Source of the DNA: Neurospora tetrasperma FGSC 2508 | Taxonomy: Eukaryota; Ascomycota; Sordariomycetes; Sordariales; Sordariaceae | Length of the DNA: 64,000 nucleotides | Assembly (NCBI RefSeq): GCF_000213175.1 | Contig: NW_009799101.1 | Span: 764,077 to 828,076 of the forward strand | Direction: 5' to 3' | Part shown: in pieces, positions 31,971-46,200 of the stretch | Position numbering within the stretch: position 1 is the stretch's first letter | How the letters are laid out: each line of letters begins with the position of its first letter | Program-made: the position numbers and the translations under genes | The notes under the pieces: generated by a model | The model's input: the letters and a program-made list of their open reading frames with translations, nothing else | What the model was told of the DNA's origin: nothing | Database searches by the model: none

Positions 31971-34721
31971 TTAACCACGGACTGCATTACCCAGAGCACC
32001 ACCGGTGAACTGTGTACCACCGGCCTGCCGTTGAGGGTTGCCGCCCGTCCTCGCGCCACCTCTGCCACCGCGCTGGCCACCACCACGTTGGCCACCGCCA
32101 CGGTTGTCCTTCCTGGAGAAGGCGTTGGCGGAGCCCTGTGTCTTCTGCTCGAGCGTGCGCTCGTTGGTCTCAATAAGGGAGCTGGCCTTGTCGGAGAGAG
32201 TGAGAGCCAAGCTCTGGAGACGGCTGAGCTCAACACCCTTGCGGAAGATGACGGTCTCGGTGACCTGGTCAAGGGCAGCCGCGAGCTCCTCGTGGCTGAT
32301 CATCTTGCTGACGACAGCAGAGACCTTGCGAGAGTCGAGCTCAAACATGGAGCTGAGGGTAGCAATGGCGAGAGTGTCGTAGAAAGGAGCATAGGTGAAG
32401 AGGTAGGTGCGGAGACCCTCCTCCTGGATCTGCTTGGCGAGCATAGTCTTGATACCCTCGGTGTTCGGCATCAAGTCCCAGATCTTGATGCTGTGAATGA
32501 AGTCGGTGGCCTTCTTCCACTCACCAGCAGCAAGGGCCTTGGAGGCCTGCATGACGTGATCCCTGGTGTTCTCCGGAGGCCCGGTAAAGATCTGGCGTTC
32601 ATGGTACTCGAGCATACGGCGGTAGGTCTTGCTGATGATCCTCTTCTTGACATCGGGCGAAGAACCGGTCTGGGCGAGCAGAGGGATCTCGAGGAGCATG
32701 CTGCAGGTAAGGTAGACGCACTCGAGGAGCTCGAGGTTGATGTGCATGTGGAAGGGAAGCTGGCGCTGCTTCTCGAGGCGCTCCTGCTCAGGGGTGACCT
32801 GGCTGTAACGCTGGATCATGACACCCTGAGCAAGAAGCTCCTTTTGACGGCCACTGCCGCAGATCTCCTGGAGGGTGTTCTGCGCGTCGTAGACGAGACC
32901 CTTGCGGAAAGCGCAAAGGCCGACCTGAACGAGGGTGCGGTTGTAGAGAATCTGGGTGGCGATGTCGAAGTTGGCGATAGTTTCCTGAAGATGGGAGGTG
33001 AGCATCAGGTCGCGAGACTTGTAGTACTCATCGTGCAGAGCCAAGAAGTAGATCTGGCAAAGCATGGCACGGGCGCGGATGATGCCCTCGCTGTTCTCGA
33101 ACAGGTAGTTAGAAAGGATGTTGATGAGCTTGCCAGCATCGCCGGATTGGCTGCGGGGGGTAATTTCGGAATCGGCCTCAGCAGAAACCTGCTTCCACGC
33201 GTTCTCCTCGAGGATCTTGACGACTTGGGCGGGCTGAAAGAAGATGATTAGCAAAGACGGCTGAGTATTCCAGCATTAGCTCTATACACACCTTGTAATA
33301 AACATGGTCCAGACGCCTCTGGATGATGCGGTTCAAGCTCTCCTGGGGGACCTCGAGGGAAACATCCTTGCGGAGGTGCTCGTAGTAAAGAAGACCACGG
33401 AAGATGGTGTTGTAAAGAGAGCCCTCATCGGTTAGCCTGTCGATGTACTCGGAGGTGTGAGGATCGATGGCTTGGAGGGAGCGGGTGAGCTCGTCATCGA
33501 GACGCTCAATGAGCGAGACAACGCTGCCGGGAACCTTGAGGTACTTCTCACCCTCGGGGATGGTGGGGAGCTTGTCATCATCATCCCACTCCTCAGCGCC
33601 CTCAACAACAACATGGTCCTTCTCCTTCTCGAGGATCTCCAAGAGAGAGGCAAGGTCACGCTCAGCGGCCTTCCACTGGTCCAAAGGCATCTGGGCGGCG
33701 CCACCAGCACCAAGATCGAAGCGGGCAGAAATAAGGGTCTGGAGGACACGGATCTTTTGGTAAGGGGTAATGGGGACGACCTTGTTGAGGGTCTCCATAA
33801 CCTTGATCTGCTCGAGGCGGTCGGTGTTCTTCTTGCCGCGAGACTCGATAATGGCGCGGAGGTGCTTGAGGATGCTCTCGGGGGTGTACTGAACAACCTT
33901 GCCGCGCGAATCGACCGTGGAGAAGCCCTTGTCGTCCTCTTCCTGCTGCTCGGCGCTGACGACGGGAGCCTCGAACCGGACCTTGGAAACAACCTTGGGC
34001 GCGGCAACCTCATCATCCGACTCCATGAAAGCGTCCGCATCCTTCCTGTAGGCATCGATCTGGGTCTGGTACTCCTTGTTGTTCTTGCGGATGCGCTGCT
34101 TGACGGCGTTGAGACCACGGGCATTTGTCGCGTTCATTTTCTTGGGAGTGACCTTTTGCTTGGCGAGAGTCTCGTTCATGAAGTCCTCAAGATCGGCAAT
34201 GGCCTTGATGTAGGACTTGGGCGCCTTGCTGCCATCTTGGAGCTTAACGACCTGACGGTTGAGCTTGTCGAATTCTAAAGCGGGGAGGGGAGTAAGCATC
34301 GGTGCAGGACATATCGAGGGCGTATACATGCATGAAGGATATACGAACCGTTGGCGATAAGACTCCAGTCGTTGATCTTCTGGCCGTTTTGGATCTGGCT
34401 GATGGTGGACTCGAGTTCGTCGAAGCGCTTGTCCTTGGCGCTCTTGACCTTGGTGGTGGCTTCATCGTCGCTCTGCTCTTCCTCCTCCTCCTCGGACTCG
34501 TCGTCGCTCTGCAAGAAACGGGAGGCACCCTTCTTCTTGGTTCCTTCTTCCTCGTCGCTGCTGGACTCCTCGTCGCTCTCCTCCTCGTCAGACTCCTCCT
34601 CAGACGAAGACTCGTCCTCGGCCTGAACCTTCTCCTCCTCCTCCTCCGAAGTGTAGACCTCCTCCTCCTCGGAGCTGCTGTCGGTGGAGCTGTCGTCACC
34701 GCCGCGGAAGAAACGAGACAT
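31971..34721 (-). CDS. nip1: Translation initiation factor eIF3 subunit c (Nip1)
   Basis: Minus strand, exons 34721-34349, 34274-33292 and 33233-31971, giving 872 aa. Introns are GTTCGT..TTTAG and GTGTGT..TTCAG. eIF3c bridges eIF3 with eIF1 and eIF5 on the 40S subunit. Residues about 8-95 are an extreme Ser/Glu/Asp-rich segment (eIF1/eIF5-binding region), followed by KDKRFDELE and EFDKLNRQV. The middle is helical, and the C-terminal third has the PCI domain (from about residue 610, through TYAPFYDTL and [20 protein letters not shown]). The tail is Gly/Arg-rich ([11 protein letters not shown]), a likely RNA-binding RGG region. Length fits fungal Nip1 (about 860 aa). It is divergent from PRP8. 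Confidence 0.96.
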
Positions 34722-36060
34722 GGTTGCGGTCTCTTTCGATGGACTCGGAATAAATATGCGGGTTCCGGGGGTATGGGCGCGAGGCAGAAGTCCGGGTTAC
34801 CGGTATGGGTACTTGGAGTGGTGGACGGAAGTGGTGATGGTCCGGATGGTTGGCAAAGCAAAACCCGGCTGCGGCGAGGCGGACAGAGGGGTCAAAGAAT
34901 TAATTTTCACTGAAAGGCCGTTTTGGTGGGGGCGATTTGGGGCTTAGCGAATCGAGCGGAGCTGTTTGGGCCTCGAGCGCTGTAATGATTGGGTATGACT
35001 TAATCCGAGCAAGGGGTGTGGGGGGAGAGGATACTTGCTCCGCGGGGGGGAGGCTGAACTTATGAGCTGAATGTACCTGCTTCCGCTTGGAGATCGCACG
35101 AGTCCCAGAAGATGAAGATAGGTAAGGTCTGAACCTTGCAGATGTTCGCATGAGGGAGCTGTCAGAGGGACGGGTTTTTGTGTGCACTTTGGCGAGCGGA
35201 GCGAGGGAACAATATCAAGCATTGCTTTGTCAGGCCTCACTATGAGATTCAACACTTGTCGTCTGGGTACTTGGGCGCAAACAGCCAGCCAGCTGATGCC
35301 CCACCTTCAAAGTATCAGCTACCTAAGCTGATATGTATCACTATACTCGGTTACATGCATCTGAGACGTGCTGTGAGCTTGTCAAGCCAGATCTACCACG
35401 TAACGGGGATTGCGTATCGAAAGTTACAGTACGTAACAGTGAGGAGACGTTTCGCCACGAAGTCGAGAACTCGTGCAGGCAACCAACCCCAGGCCCTCTT
35501 TCACTAACTGGAGTGGCGGGGACGCTACCTGGCTGCAGCTGCCAACAAGCACCTGCACAGCGAAGAATCCCGCTGCCAGGTTTCCCGTTTTGCGCGCCAG
35601 GACCTGGACCTCCCTCCCCGACCTCTGAACTTTATCGACCGCCCACGCAGCTGTCGCGAGGCTGTTCAAGTTTTTCGTAACGAGGCGAACCTGCCAACGT
35701 CAACGCCAGCATCCTGGCGCCACCAAACCACAACCATCACGAATACAACATCCACCTCTCCATCCTCAGCTTTATCGACCATCGCCGCGATTTGGTGCGA
35801 GGTCGACCTACGCCCATTTCCACCCAAAACCAATGGGAATCTAATATTTGCCAGTCCTTTTTTTCTTCCTCAGCGAGAACGGGCCTTGGAACGACGCACG
35901 CGCACTGCAAACCGCCATCGCGCGGACAGGCGACTTCACGGTATCCAGCCTTCTATCCATCTCGTCGCCAACGCCTACTGGTATACGCTTCTGACGAAGA
36001 CGATTACAACGAAACAACCACATAAACGCCAACAAAGCTTCATCGAGCAGAAATCGAAAA
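34722..36060. promoter_or_regulatory. Divergent promoter region of eIF3c and PRP8
   Basis: About 1.3 kb between two divergent housekeeping genes. No gene is seen. C/T-rich tracts lie just before the PRP8 ATG. Confidence 0.45.
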
Positions 36061-39000
36061 ATGTCCTATCCGCCACCACCACCTCCTCCCCCCGGCTGGG
36101 GCGCTCCTCCGCCGCCATCAGCACCCCCGCCGCCGCCGCCTCCGTCCTCTCTCCCACCTCCTCCTGCCCTCCCAGCACCGCCGCCGCCTGGGTTCTTTCC
36201 ACCAACCGACCCCCATGTTGCCAAGTTCGCCCAGAAGAAGAAGGAATGGCTTCGCATGCAGAGGAATCGCTTCGGCGAGAAGAGGAAGGGCGGATTTGTT
36301 GAGACGGAAAAGGCCGACATGCCTCCAGAGCACTTGCGGAAGATCGTCAAGGATATTGGAGATGTCTCGCAGAAAAAGTACACCAGTGACAAGCGCAGCT
36401 ATCTTGGGGCGCTCAAGTTCATGCCCCATGCTGTGCTGAAGCTGCTTGAGAACATGCCCATGCCTTGGGAGGCTGCCAGAGAGGTCAAGGTTCTTTATCA
36501 CGTCAACGGCTGTCTGACCCTCGTGAATGAGATCCCGAGAGTCATTGAGCCCGTCTTCTTTGCACAGTGGGCCAGTATGTGGACGGTAATGCGCAAGGAA
36601 AAGAGCGACCGCCGGCTATTCAAGCGCATGCGATTTCCACCTTTCGACGACGAAGAACCGCCCCTGTCCTGGTCCGAGAACATCGAGGACGTCGAGCCAC
36701 TTGAACCCATTCAGATGGAGTTGGATGAGGACGAAGAAGCGGCAATCTATGAGTGGTTCTATGACCACAAGCCGCTTCTCGACACGCCCCACGTCAACGG
36801 ACCCAGTTACAAGAAGTGGAATCTCACCCTGCCGCAAATGGCGAGTTTATACCGTCTAAGCCGACCGCTGGTGTCTGAGGTTGTCGACAAGAACTACTAC
36901 TACCTCTTTGAGCTCAAGAGTTTCCTCACAGCAAAGGCCCTGAATGCGGCTTTACCAGGCGGGCCTCGCTTCGAGCCACTTTACAAGGACATTGACCCCA
37001 ATGATGAGGATTTTGGCGAGTTCAATGCTATGGATCGCATCATCTTCAGGAACCCTATCCGAACAGAGTGCCGTGTAGCTTACCCCCATCTTTATAATGC
37101 ACTTCCGAGAAGCGTCCAGTTGTCAGTCCACTCATACCCGCAAGTTGTCTATACGCGCACAGAAGACTACAACCTTCCCGCTTTCTACTTTGACACGAGC
37201 ATCAACCCGATTTCTTCGCGGGCTGTTGCCCCCAAGAACCTTACAGTCAGCCATGAAGATGAGCTCTTCGGACCTGGCAACATCGAGGAGCCGGAAGAGG
37301 ACGCGTTTGAGCTGCCCGCTGGCGTCGAGTCTTTCATGGCCGAGGAATCGCTGTATACGGATGAGACGGCATCGGCCATCGAGCTTTGGTGGGCGCCGTT
37401 CCCCTTCGACCGCCGCTCTGGACGTACGGTTCGTGCCCAGGATGTACCTCTCGTAAAGCATTGGTACTTGGAGCACTGCCCGCCGAAGCAGCCCGTCAAG
37501 GTGCGCGTCTCGTACCAGAAGCTTCTCAAGAACTACGTCCTCAATGAGCTGCACAAGAAGCATCCAAAATCTCTTCAGAAGCAAAACTTGCTGCGGACTT
37601 TGAAACAGACAAAGTTCTTCCAGCAGACAACGATCGATTGGGTTGAAGCTGGCTTGCAAGTCTGCCGACAGGGCTTTAACATGCTCAACCTGCTTATCCA
37701 CCGCAAGAACCTCACATATCTCCATTTGGACTACAACTTCAACCTGAAGCCCGTCAAGACGCTGACAACCAAGGAGCGAAAGAAGTCTAGATTCGGAAAT
37801 GCCTTCCATCTTATGCGTGAAATTCTGCGCTTGACCAAGCTCATTGTCGATGCCCAGGTACAGTACCGTCTTGGCAACATTGACGCCTTCCAGCTTGCGG
37901 ATGGTATCCTGTATGCCTTCAACCATGTCGGACAGTTGACCGGTATGTATCGTTACAAGTACAAGTTGATGCACCAGATCCGTTCCTGCAAGGATCTCAA
38001 GCATCTCATCTACTATCGCTTCAACGCCGGCCCGGTTGGTAAGGGTCCAGGCTGCGGTTTCTGGGCGCCGGCATGGCGTGTGTGGCTCTTCTTCATGCGC
38101 GGTATCATTCCCCTTCTTGAAAGATGGCTTGGCAACCTCCTTTCCCGTCAGTTCGAAGGTCGCCACAGCAAGGGAGTTGCCAAGACCGTTACCAAGCAGC
38201 GTGTTGAATCTCACTTCGATCTCGAGCTTCGTGCTTCCGTCATGGCTGATCTGCTGGACATGATGCCGGAAGGTATCAAGCAGAGCAAGGTCAACACGGT
38301 TCTTCAACATCTTTCTGAGGCCTGGAGATGCTGGAAGAGTAACATTCCTTGGAAGGTTCCTGGACTTCCTGCAGCTATTGAGAACATCATTCTGCGTTAC
38401 GTCAAGTCCAAGGCCGATTGGTGGATTTCGGTTGCTCATTACAACCGTGAGCGTATTCGTCGGGGTGCCACCGTCGATAAGACCGTTGCCAAGAAGAACG
38501 TTGGCCGCCTAACGCGTCTGTGGCTCAAGGCCGAGCAAGAACGCCAGCACAACCACATGAAGGATGGTCCCTACGTCTCTTCTGAGGAGGCTGTTGCCAT
38601 TTACACCACTACGGTGCACTGGCTTGAATCGAGAAAATTCTCTCCCATCCCCTTCCCCAGTGTGTCTTACAAGCATGACACCAAGATCCTTATCTTGGCG
38701 CTGGAGCGCCTGCGTGAGGCTTACTCGACCAAGGGAAGATTGAACCAGAGTCAGCGTGAGGAGTTGGCCTTGATTGAGCAGGCATATGACAGTCCAGGCA
38801 CTACCCTCGAGCGTATCAAACGCTTCCTACTCACTCAAAGAGCTTTCAAGGAAGTCGGCATCGATATGAACGACAACTACAGCACCATCAACCCGGTCTA
38901 CGATATTGAACCGATCGAGAAGATTAGCGATGCTTATCTCGACCAGTACTTGTGGTATCAAGCTGACCAGCGCCATCTGTTCCCCGCTTGGATTAAGCCT

Positions 39001-42000
39001 TCCGATTCGGAGGTGCCACCTTTGCTTGTGTACAAGTGGGCTCAAGGCATTAACAACCTCGACAGGGTTTGGGAGACCGCGAATGGCGAGTGCAATGTCA
39101 TGATTGAGACGCAGCTCTCCAAGGTCTACGAGAAGATTGAGCTGACCTTGCTCAACTCGCTTCTTCGGTTGATTATGGACCACAACCTTGCGGACTACAT
39201 CACGGCCAAGAATAACGTTACCCTAACTTACAAGGACATGAACCATGTCAACAGCTATGGTATGATTCGTGGCCTGCAGTTCTCAGCCTTCGTTTTCCAG
39301 TACTATGGTCTCATTCTCGATTTGCTGTTGCTTGGCCCGCAGCGTGCTAGCGAGATCGCCGGTCCTCCCCACGCACCCAATGACTTCCTCCAGTTCAAGG
39401 ACCGGGAGACTGAAACAAGACACCCGATTCGGTTGTACACCAGGTACATCGACAAGATCTGGGTGTTCTTGAGGTTCACCGCGGATGAATCTCGCGACCT
39501 AATCCAGCGATTCTTGACAGAGCAGCCTGATCCCAACTTCGAGAACGTGATTGGTTACAAGAGCAAGAAGTGCTGGCCCAGAGATTCGCGTATGCGTCTC
39601 ATGAGGCACGACGTCAACCTCGGCAGAGCTGTGTTCTGGGATCTCAAGAACCGCCTCCCAAGATCCGTGACGACGATTGAATGGGAAGACACCTTCGCCA
39701 GCGTGTATAGCAGGGATAACCCGAACCTCCTGTTCTCCATGTGCGGCTTCGAAGTGCGCATCTTGCCCAAGATCCGCAACCAGAACGATGAGTTCCCTGT
39801 GAAGGACAGTGTCTGGTCGCTAGTGGACAACACGACCAAGGAACGCACCGCTCACGCTTTCCTACAAGTCACCGAAGAGGACATTCAGAAATTCAATAAC
39901 AGGATCCGTCAGATTCTCATGTCGTCTGGCTCGACTACATTCACCAAGATCGCTAACAAGTGGAACACGGCGTTGATTGCCCTCTTTACTTACTACCGCG
40001 AGGCTGCTGTTTCGACCGTGAACCTGCTTGACACGATTGTCAAGTGTGAAACCAAAATCCAGACTCGTGTCAAAATTGGTCTCAACTCCAAGATGCCTTC
40101 CCGTTTCCCTCCTGCCGTTTTCTACACTCCCAAGGAGCTTGGTGGCTTGGGTATGATTTCCGGATCACACATTCTTATCCCTACTAGCGACAAGCGCTGG
40201 TCTAAACAGACAGATCTCGGAGTTACTCATTACCGTGCGGGCATGTCGCACGATGAGGAAACGCTGATCCCCAACATCTTCCGCTACATCATCCCGTGGG
40301 AAGCTGAGTTCATCGACTCCCAGCGTGTGTGGACGGAATACTCGCAGAAGCGTCTTGAGGCCAACCAGCAGAACCGCAGATTGACCCTAGAGGATCTGGA
40401 GGACAGCTGGGATCGCGGCCTGCCCCGTATCAACACTCTTTTCCAAAAGGACCGTAGCACGTTAAGCTTCGACAAGGGTTTCCGTGCCCGTTCTGAGTTC
40501 AAGATCTATCAGTTGATGAAGAGCAATCCCTTCTGGTGGACAAGCCAGAGGCATGACGGTAAACTTTGGAACCTTAACGCATACCGTACCGATGTCATCC
40601 AGGCGCTTGGTGGTGTCGAAACCATCTTGGAGCATACCTTGTTCAAGGCAACTGGTTTCCCGTCTTGGGAAGGTCTCTTCTGGGAGAAGGCCAGTGGTTT
40701 CGAGGAGTCGATGAAGTTCAAGAAGTTGACAAATGCCCAGAGGAGCGGTAAGTTCAACACACCATTTCTCTACCATGAATTGATGATCATGTGCACGCAC
40801 ATATACTGACTCTTGAAATGCGCAGGTCTCAACCAGATTCCTAATCGTCGTTTCACGCTTTGGTGGTCACCTACCATCAACAGAGCCAATGTCTACGTTG
40901 GTTTCCAAGTGCAGTTGGATCTCACTGGTATCTTCTTGCACGGCAAGATTCCTACTCTCAAGATCTCCCTGATCCAGATCTTCCGAGCCCATTTGTGGCA
41001 GAAGATCCACGAGTCAGTGGTCATGGATCTTTGCCAGGTCTTCGATCAGGAGCTTGAGGCTCTAAGCATCGAATCGGTCCAAAAGGAAACCATTCATCCC
41101 AGAAAATCTTACAAGATGAACAGCTCCTGCGCGGATATCCAGCTCTTTGCCAGCCACAAATGGAACGTCACTCGCCCATCGCTCCTTTTCGATACCAAGG
41201 ATGTCATCGAGTCTACTACGACAAACAAGTTCTGGATTGATGTTCAGCTTCGCTATGGTGACTACGACTCTCACGATATTGAGAGATACGTGAGGGCCAA
41301 GTATCTGGACTACACCACCGACAGCATGAGTCTTTACCCATCTCCTACCGGTCTCATGATCGGCATCGATCTGGCTTACAACTTGTACTCTGCCTACGGT
41401 CAATACTTCCCAGGCTTGAAGCTCTTGATCCAGCAGGCCATGGGCAAGATCATGAAGGCAAACCCTGCGCTCTACGTTCTTCGTGAGCGTATCCGCAAGG
41501 GTCTGCAGCTCTACGCCTCCGAGAGCAACCAGGAGTTCCTGAACTCGCAGAACTACTCGGAGCTGTTCAGCAACCAGACTCAGCTCTTTATCGATGATAC
41601 TAACGTCTACCGTGTTACCATCCACAAGACCTTCGAAGGTAACTTGACGACCAAGCCGATCAACGGTGCCATCTTCATCTTCAACCCCCGTACCGGTCAG
41701 TTGTTCTTGAAGATTATTCACACCAGCGTTTGGGCGGGTCAAAAGCGTTTGGGACAGTTGGCCAAGTGGAAGACTGCCGAAGAAGTCGCAGCCCTTATCA
41801 GATCGCTACCCGTCGAAGAGCAGCCAAAGCAGCTTATCGTCACCAGAAAGGGTCTGTTGGATCCTTTGGAAGTCAATTTGCTTGATTTTCCCAACATCTC
41901 CATCCGCGCGTCCGAGTTGCAGCTTCCCTTCCAGGCCGCCATGAAGGTCGAAAAGCTGGGTGACATGATCTTGCGTGCCACCGAGCCGCAGATGGTTTTG

Positions 42001-43263
42001 TTCAATCTCTACGACGAGTGGCTGAAGAGCATCTCTTCCTACACTGCCTTCTCCCGTCTCATTCTCATCCTGCGTGCCCTGCACGTTAACCAGGATAAGA
42101 CGAAGCTCATCTTGCGCCCCGACAAGACCGTCATCACGCAGGATCATCACATCTGGCCCTCGCTCTCCGATGAGGACTGGATCAAGGTTGAAACGCAGCT
42201 CCGCGACCTTATCCTCAACGACTACGGCAAGAAGAACAATGTCAACGTGTCCAGTTTGACTAGCAGTGAAGTCCGTGATATCATTCTTGGTATGGAGATC
42301 TCAGCCCCCTCGCTGCAGAGGCAGCAGGCCGCGGAGATTGAGAAGCAGCAGCAAGAGCAGCAGCAGCTCACCGCCGTCACTACCAAGACGCAGAACGTGC
42401 ACGGCGAGGAGATCATTGTGACGACCACTTCGCAGTTCGAACAGCAGACGTTCGCCTCCAAGACCGAGTGGCGCACCAGAGCCATCGCCACCTCGAACTT
42501 ACGCACCAGGGCTAACAACATGTACGTGTCGCCCGTGGATAGTGACCTGGACGACGTGACCTATGTCATGCCCAAGAACATCCTCAAGCGCTTCATCGCC
42601 ATTGCCGATCTCCGTGTCCAAGTCGCCGGTTACCTCTACGGTGCCTCGCCCGCCGACAACGACCAGGTCAAGGAGATCAAGTGCATCGTCATGGTGCCTC
42701 AGATCGGTGGTCTGCGCAACGTTCAGCTGCCTCACCAGCTTCCCCAGCACGAGTACCTCAAGGACATGGAGCCACTCGGCATCATTCACACACAGTCGGG
42801 CAACGAGCTGCCGTACATGTCCGCCATGGACGTTACGGAGCACGCACGCCTGCTTGATGCCCACCCGAATTGGGACAAGCAAAACACACTTACCGTCGCC
42901 GTCTCCTTTACGCCCGGCAGCGTGTCGCTGTCGGCCTGGGCGCTCACGCCTCAGGGCTTTAAGTGGGGCGTGGAGAACAAGGACATAGCTAGCGACCAGC
43001 CGCAGGGGTTCACAACCAGCATGGGCGAAAAGCGCCAGCTCCTCCTCAGCGAGAAGTTCCGGGGCTTCTTCCTGGTGCCGGATGGCGGCAAGTGGAACTA
43101 CAGCTTCATGGGCAGCGCGTTTGGAGGCCTGGAGAAAAAGCCGGTGCATGTCAAGCTGGATACGCCGCTGCCCTTTTACAGCGACCAGCACAGACCCATT
43201 CACTTCTCGAGCTTCAACGAGTTAGAGGATATCTGGGTTGATAGGCAGGATAACTTTGCCTAA
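36061..43263 (+). CDS. prp8: Pre-mRNA splicing factor Prp8 (U5 snRNP)
   Basis: Exons 36061-40747 and 40826-43263 give 2374 aa. The single 78-nt intron (GTAAGT..CGCAG) splits a Gly codon in [14 protein letters not shown]. Prp8 is the core of the spliceosome active site, binding U5, U6 and both splice sites. The N-terminus is a polyproline stretch (about 3-55), as in other fungi, followed by the PRO8NT block ([18 protein letters not shown]), the large reverse-transcriptase-like region, and the RNase H-like domain. A C-terminal MPN/Jab1 domain begins around [20 protein letters not shown]. The length matches intein-free Prp8, and the usual intein insertion regions read through without interruption, so no intein is present. 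Expected constitutive expression. Confidence 0.98.
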
Positions 43264-46200
43264 AAGAGGCAGTACGGTGTGTGTATATGTGTGTGAGAGA
43301 AGGCGAGCATAAGAATGTGCTGGTTAAAGTTTATGACTAAAGAGCCGAGTGTATAACGAGAGTGTACCGTTTATTTATCATCCATGTTTTCGCACGGCGT
43401 TCTGCATTTGAGGCTAGGCCGTCTCACAAATATTTATTTAACACAAAAGCGTGTTTTACAGTCTACGACATGGATAAAGGCAGGATGTCGTCTGGTTTGG
43501 ACTCGGCAATAGTGGTTAGTTTTTATAACAATGAGCATGTATTTTTTTTGGTACGCACCGTTTGTTGACATGTGGAATCTGTGGATATGCAGAGGTAGCA
43601 GTGTGACAACAGCTTCGACACGTGTGTGGGAGGTTACCCAAAACTTTTGGGACCCCCCATGTATCTGGACACGACGGGAACCCCAGGGAACGGTCAATGC
43701 AAGATAGCATCCCGTTCAGGTTTTCCCGAGCACCGGGAAGCGGAATAACCGTGCTGGAGATTCTTTCTGGGTACGTCATGTTGTTCCCCCACCAGACATG
43801 CTGGAGGCTAAACCATGTTACGCTATTCAAAGTGATGACGGTGTTGGCGAGAGATTACGCTTCATGCGTCTATGCTTTAGGCGACGTGGCTTGGGTTTAT
43901 TGTCAAGCTAAGCGCGGACATATCTCCGAGGCTGGCGCGATGGTGTATTCGGATGGAGGGGTACCTCTAGGTAGGATGAAGCGTCGGGTCAAGCAAGGGA
44001 CGTCACCTGGTAACATGGAAGGCAGATTAGCTATGAATAGTAAAGACAACATACCCTGTCTGCTTTCCAGATGTGGGATGTGGGAAGGGGATGGCATGGG
44101 ATGGTATCGCCGGGAAGGAAGGTCATACTGGGAAGCGGATAAGCCGGGGGAGCTGGTCAAAAAACCCTGAGGTACCTCTGCTTCGGGATGAGATGGGATG
44201 GGATGGATCACGGATGGGGGTGTTGGCCTTGGACACACCTGGCCCAACTCGGAAAGTCCACATTCCCAAATCACGGGGGCCGATCAGAATGGGCCGACGC
44301 AGAGTCCCGACTTCCATGCATCGGTTTTTGCATTGAAAGAACGACAGACTAGCAACGGCTGCCAAGACTAGGCCTGACTATGTCTAGAAACGTCGTCCGT
44401 GATCCGAAATTGTCACGGCACATTCCAGCCTCATTCCAGCGGTCCCACCGGAGGCTGCGGAACTCCTTTGCTGTCTTGTCATCGGTCCTCAAGATTAAGC
44501 TTGCGATCGGTCCGGATGCCGGAGAAGAAACGGGTAACTTCCGCGCGGGAGGACCGGATAGTCCCGGATATCTCTCCGTGGCACATTTAGCCGTTGCTCG
44601 CTTCCCCACGATGTGGAAATACGTTATAACGGATGACAACCTAATCTAACCTTGGCCCACTTGGGTAGAGGTACCTCTAAGCCGCGGTTCTTGGCTCGAC
44701 TGAGCAAAAGAAGTGGAGGCTGCGAAAAGGATTGTGAACTGACCACTTTAGTTTTGAAGACCCGGACATGGCCATTGCACAATGTCGGTCGTTCTCTGCA
44801 CTACCTACGGTACCTACCTACCTACCTGCCTACCTACAACCTCTTGGGCCTACACGCATTAGCAAGTTCATGTTAATGCAGGTACGAGATGTCAATGCAG
44901 AATGGTATGATGTCTGCAACCCACCCCAAGCTACCCTTCCTTCCATTGGGCCTCCAGCTTAGCAGCCTCAGCTTGTCAAGTTTTATCTGGTGACTTTCGC
45001 TTGTCATGTTTGGAAGCATAATGGAAGCGCGAAGGAAGGCGTGGTATTGTATCGGTCCCGGATTAGCAGCTGTATCAATGCCGTTGTGTCGATCGTTTGA
45101 AACACGGTGGTGGTAGTGTTGTTGTTGTTGTTGTTGTTGTCATTTTGATGTGATCAATATAGCAACAGACGGTCATGTCCTGGTGATGGGTTGAGAGTTG
45201 GATGGTTAAGTTCCAGGTGAAGACGACGCCCGGTGACATTGTGCAGAGTCAGAGCGCTTTGGAGAGCTGGAATCGCACTGGGAGGGGCATCATGACTGAA
45301 AATTCACCCTGTTGAGACAATGACGCAGTTTCAAGGGGAAGGAGCTGTTCGGCTGCGACTGCGGCTGCGACTTTCATCCACATCGTTTGTGTGGCGGGGA
45401 GGGGGGTTAGTAGTTTGGTTGGTTTGCGCCTTTGGGAAGCAAGGAAAGAACTAGGTAGCTGAGATCAAAAACAGCATCGACGACGATCTTGGGAGCCCCT
45501 CGACACTTTCCCTGGTATTTTCCAGTTTGACGACACTAGGTGTAGGTGTCCAGTCACAGGGCACAACTGGTCAGAATCGAACGATGTGAAAATTCTTCAG
45601 TTCATTGAGTCCCTCTTCAGTTCCACACCAAGTACCACAACACAGCTCACTGAACCGAAGCATTGCGTGTTTTGTTGTGTTGTGTTGTGTTGTTTTGTTT
45701 ATTTTTCCTTGTTCACAACTGCCCGAATATCTCCATAACCCCAGCCCAAGGTTTGTCACTAACAACAACATAGTCTCTACCCACCCATTCGAAACCTCTG
45801 GGCGTCAAGCTTTGTTAGCGACAGTCGCCAAGCTGGGAATAGTTCAGGTTGTATCGAAATGCCCTAGACCCTTGTGGTTCTCACCGCCGTCACCATTCTA
45901 GTTCTACCCTTCACCTTGCTTCACCGCATCATCACTACCACTACCACCACCATCACCACCAATTGCACGCTACCATCATGAACTTGCCCGCCTGTGACAA
46001 CCACAGTCAAGTGCCCGGGCAACCGTCTTTGAACGCCGGAATATCAACGGCAGCGGCATCAGCCCATTGAGGGATCATCAATGTCCACGGCGATAGCTAT
46101 CCTCTGACTGCCACTACACTCACTAGAATACACTAGTGGAGCTTACCCCGGTCTGCGCTAGAAGCAGCTTTGTCTCCTTCTAGAAAACTTCCGAAATCAC

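Noticed and set aside
31848-33251. 467-codon open frame antisense to eIF3c
   Set aside because: It mirrors the strongly biased codons of eIF3c, shows no domain, and the sense frame is a certain gene.
37132-38439. 435-codon open frame antisense to PRP8
   Set aside because: Shadow of a highly conserved coding exon; no recognisable domain.
36061-43263. Possible Prp8 intein
   Set aside because: Fungal Prp8 genes can carry inteins, but the protein length and uninterrupted conserved sequence show none here.
43635-43652. Short palindrome ACCCAAAACTTTTGGGA
   Set aside because: Too short and isolated to support a site or hairpin function.
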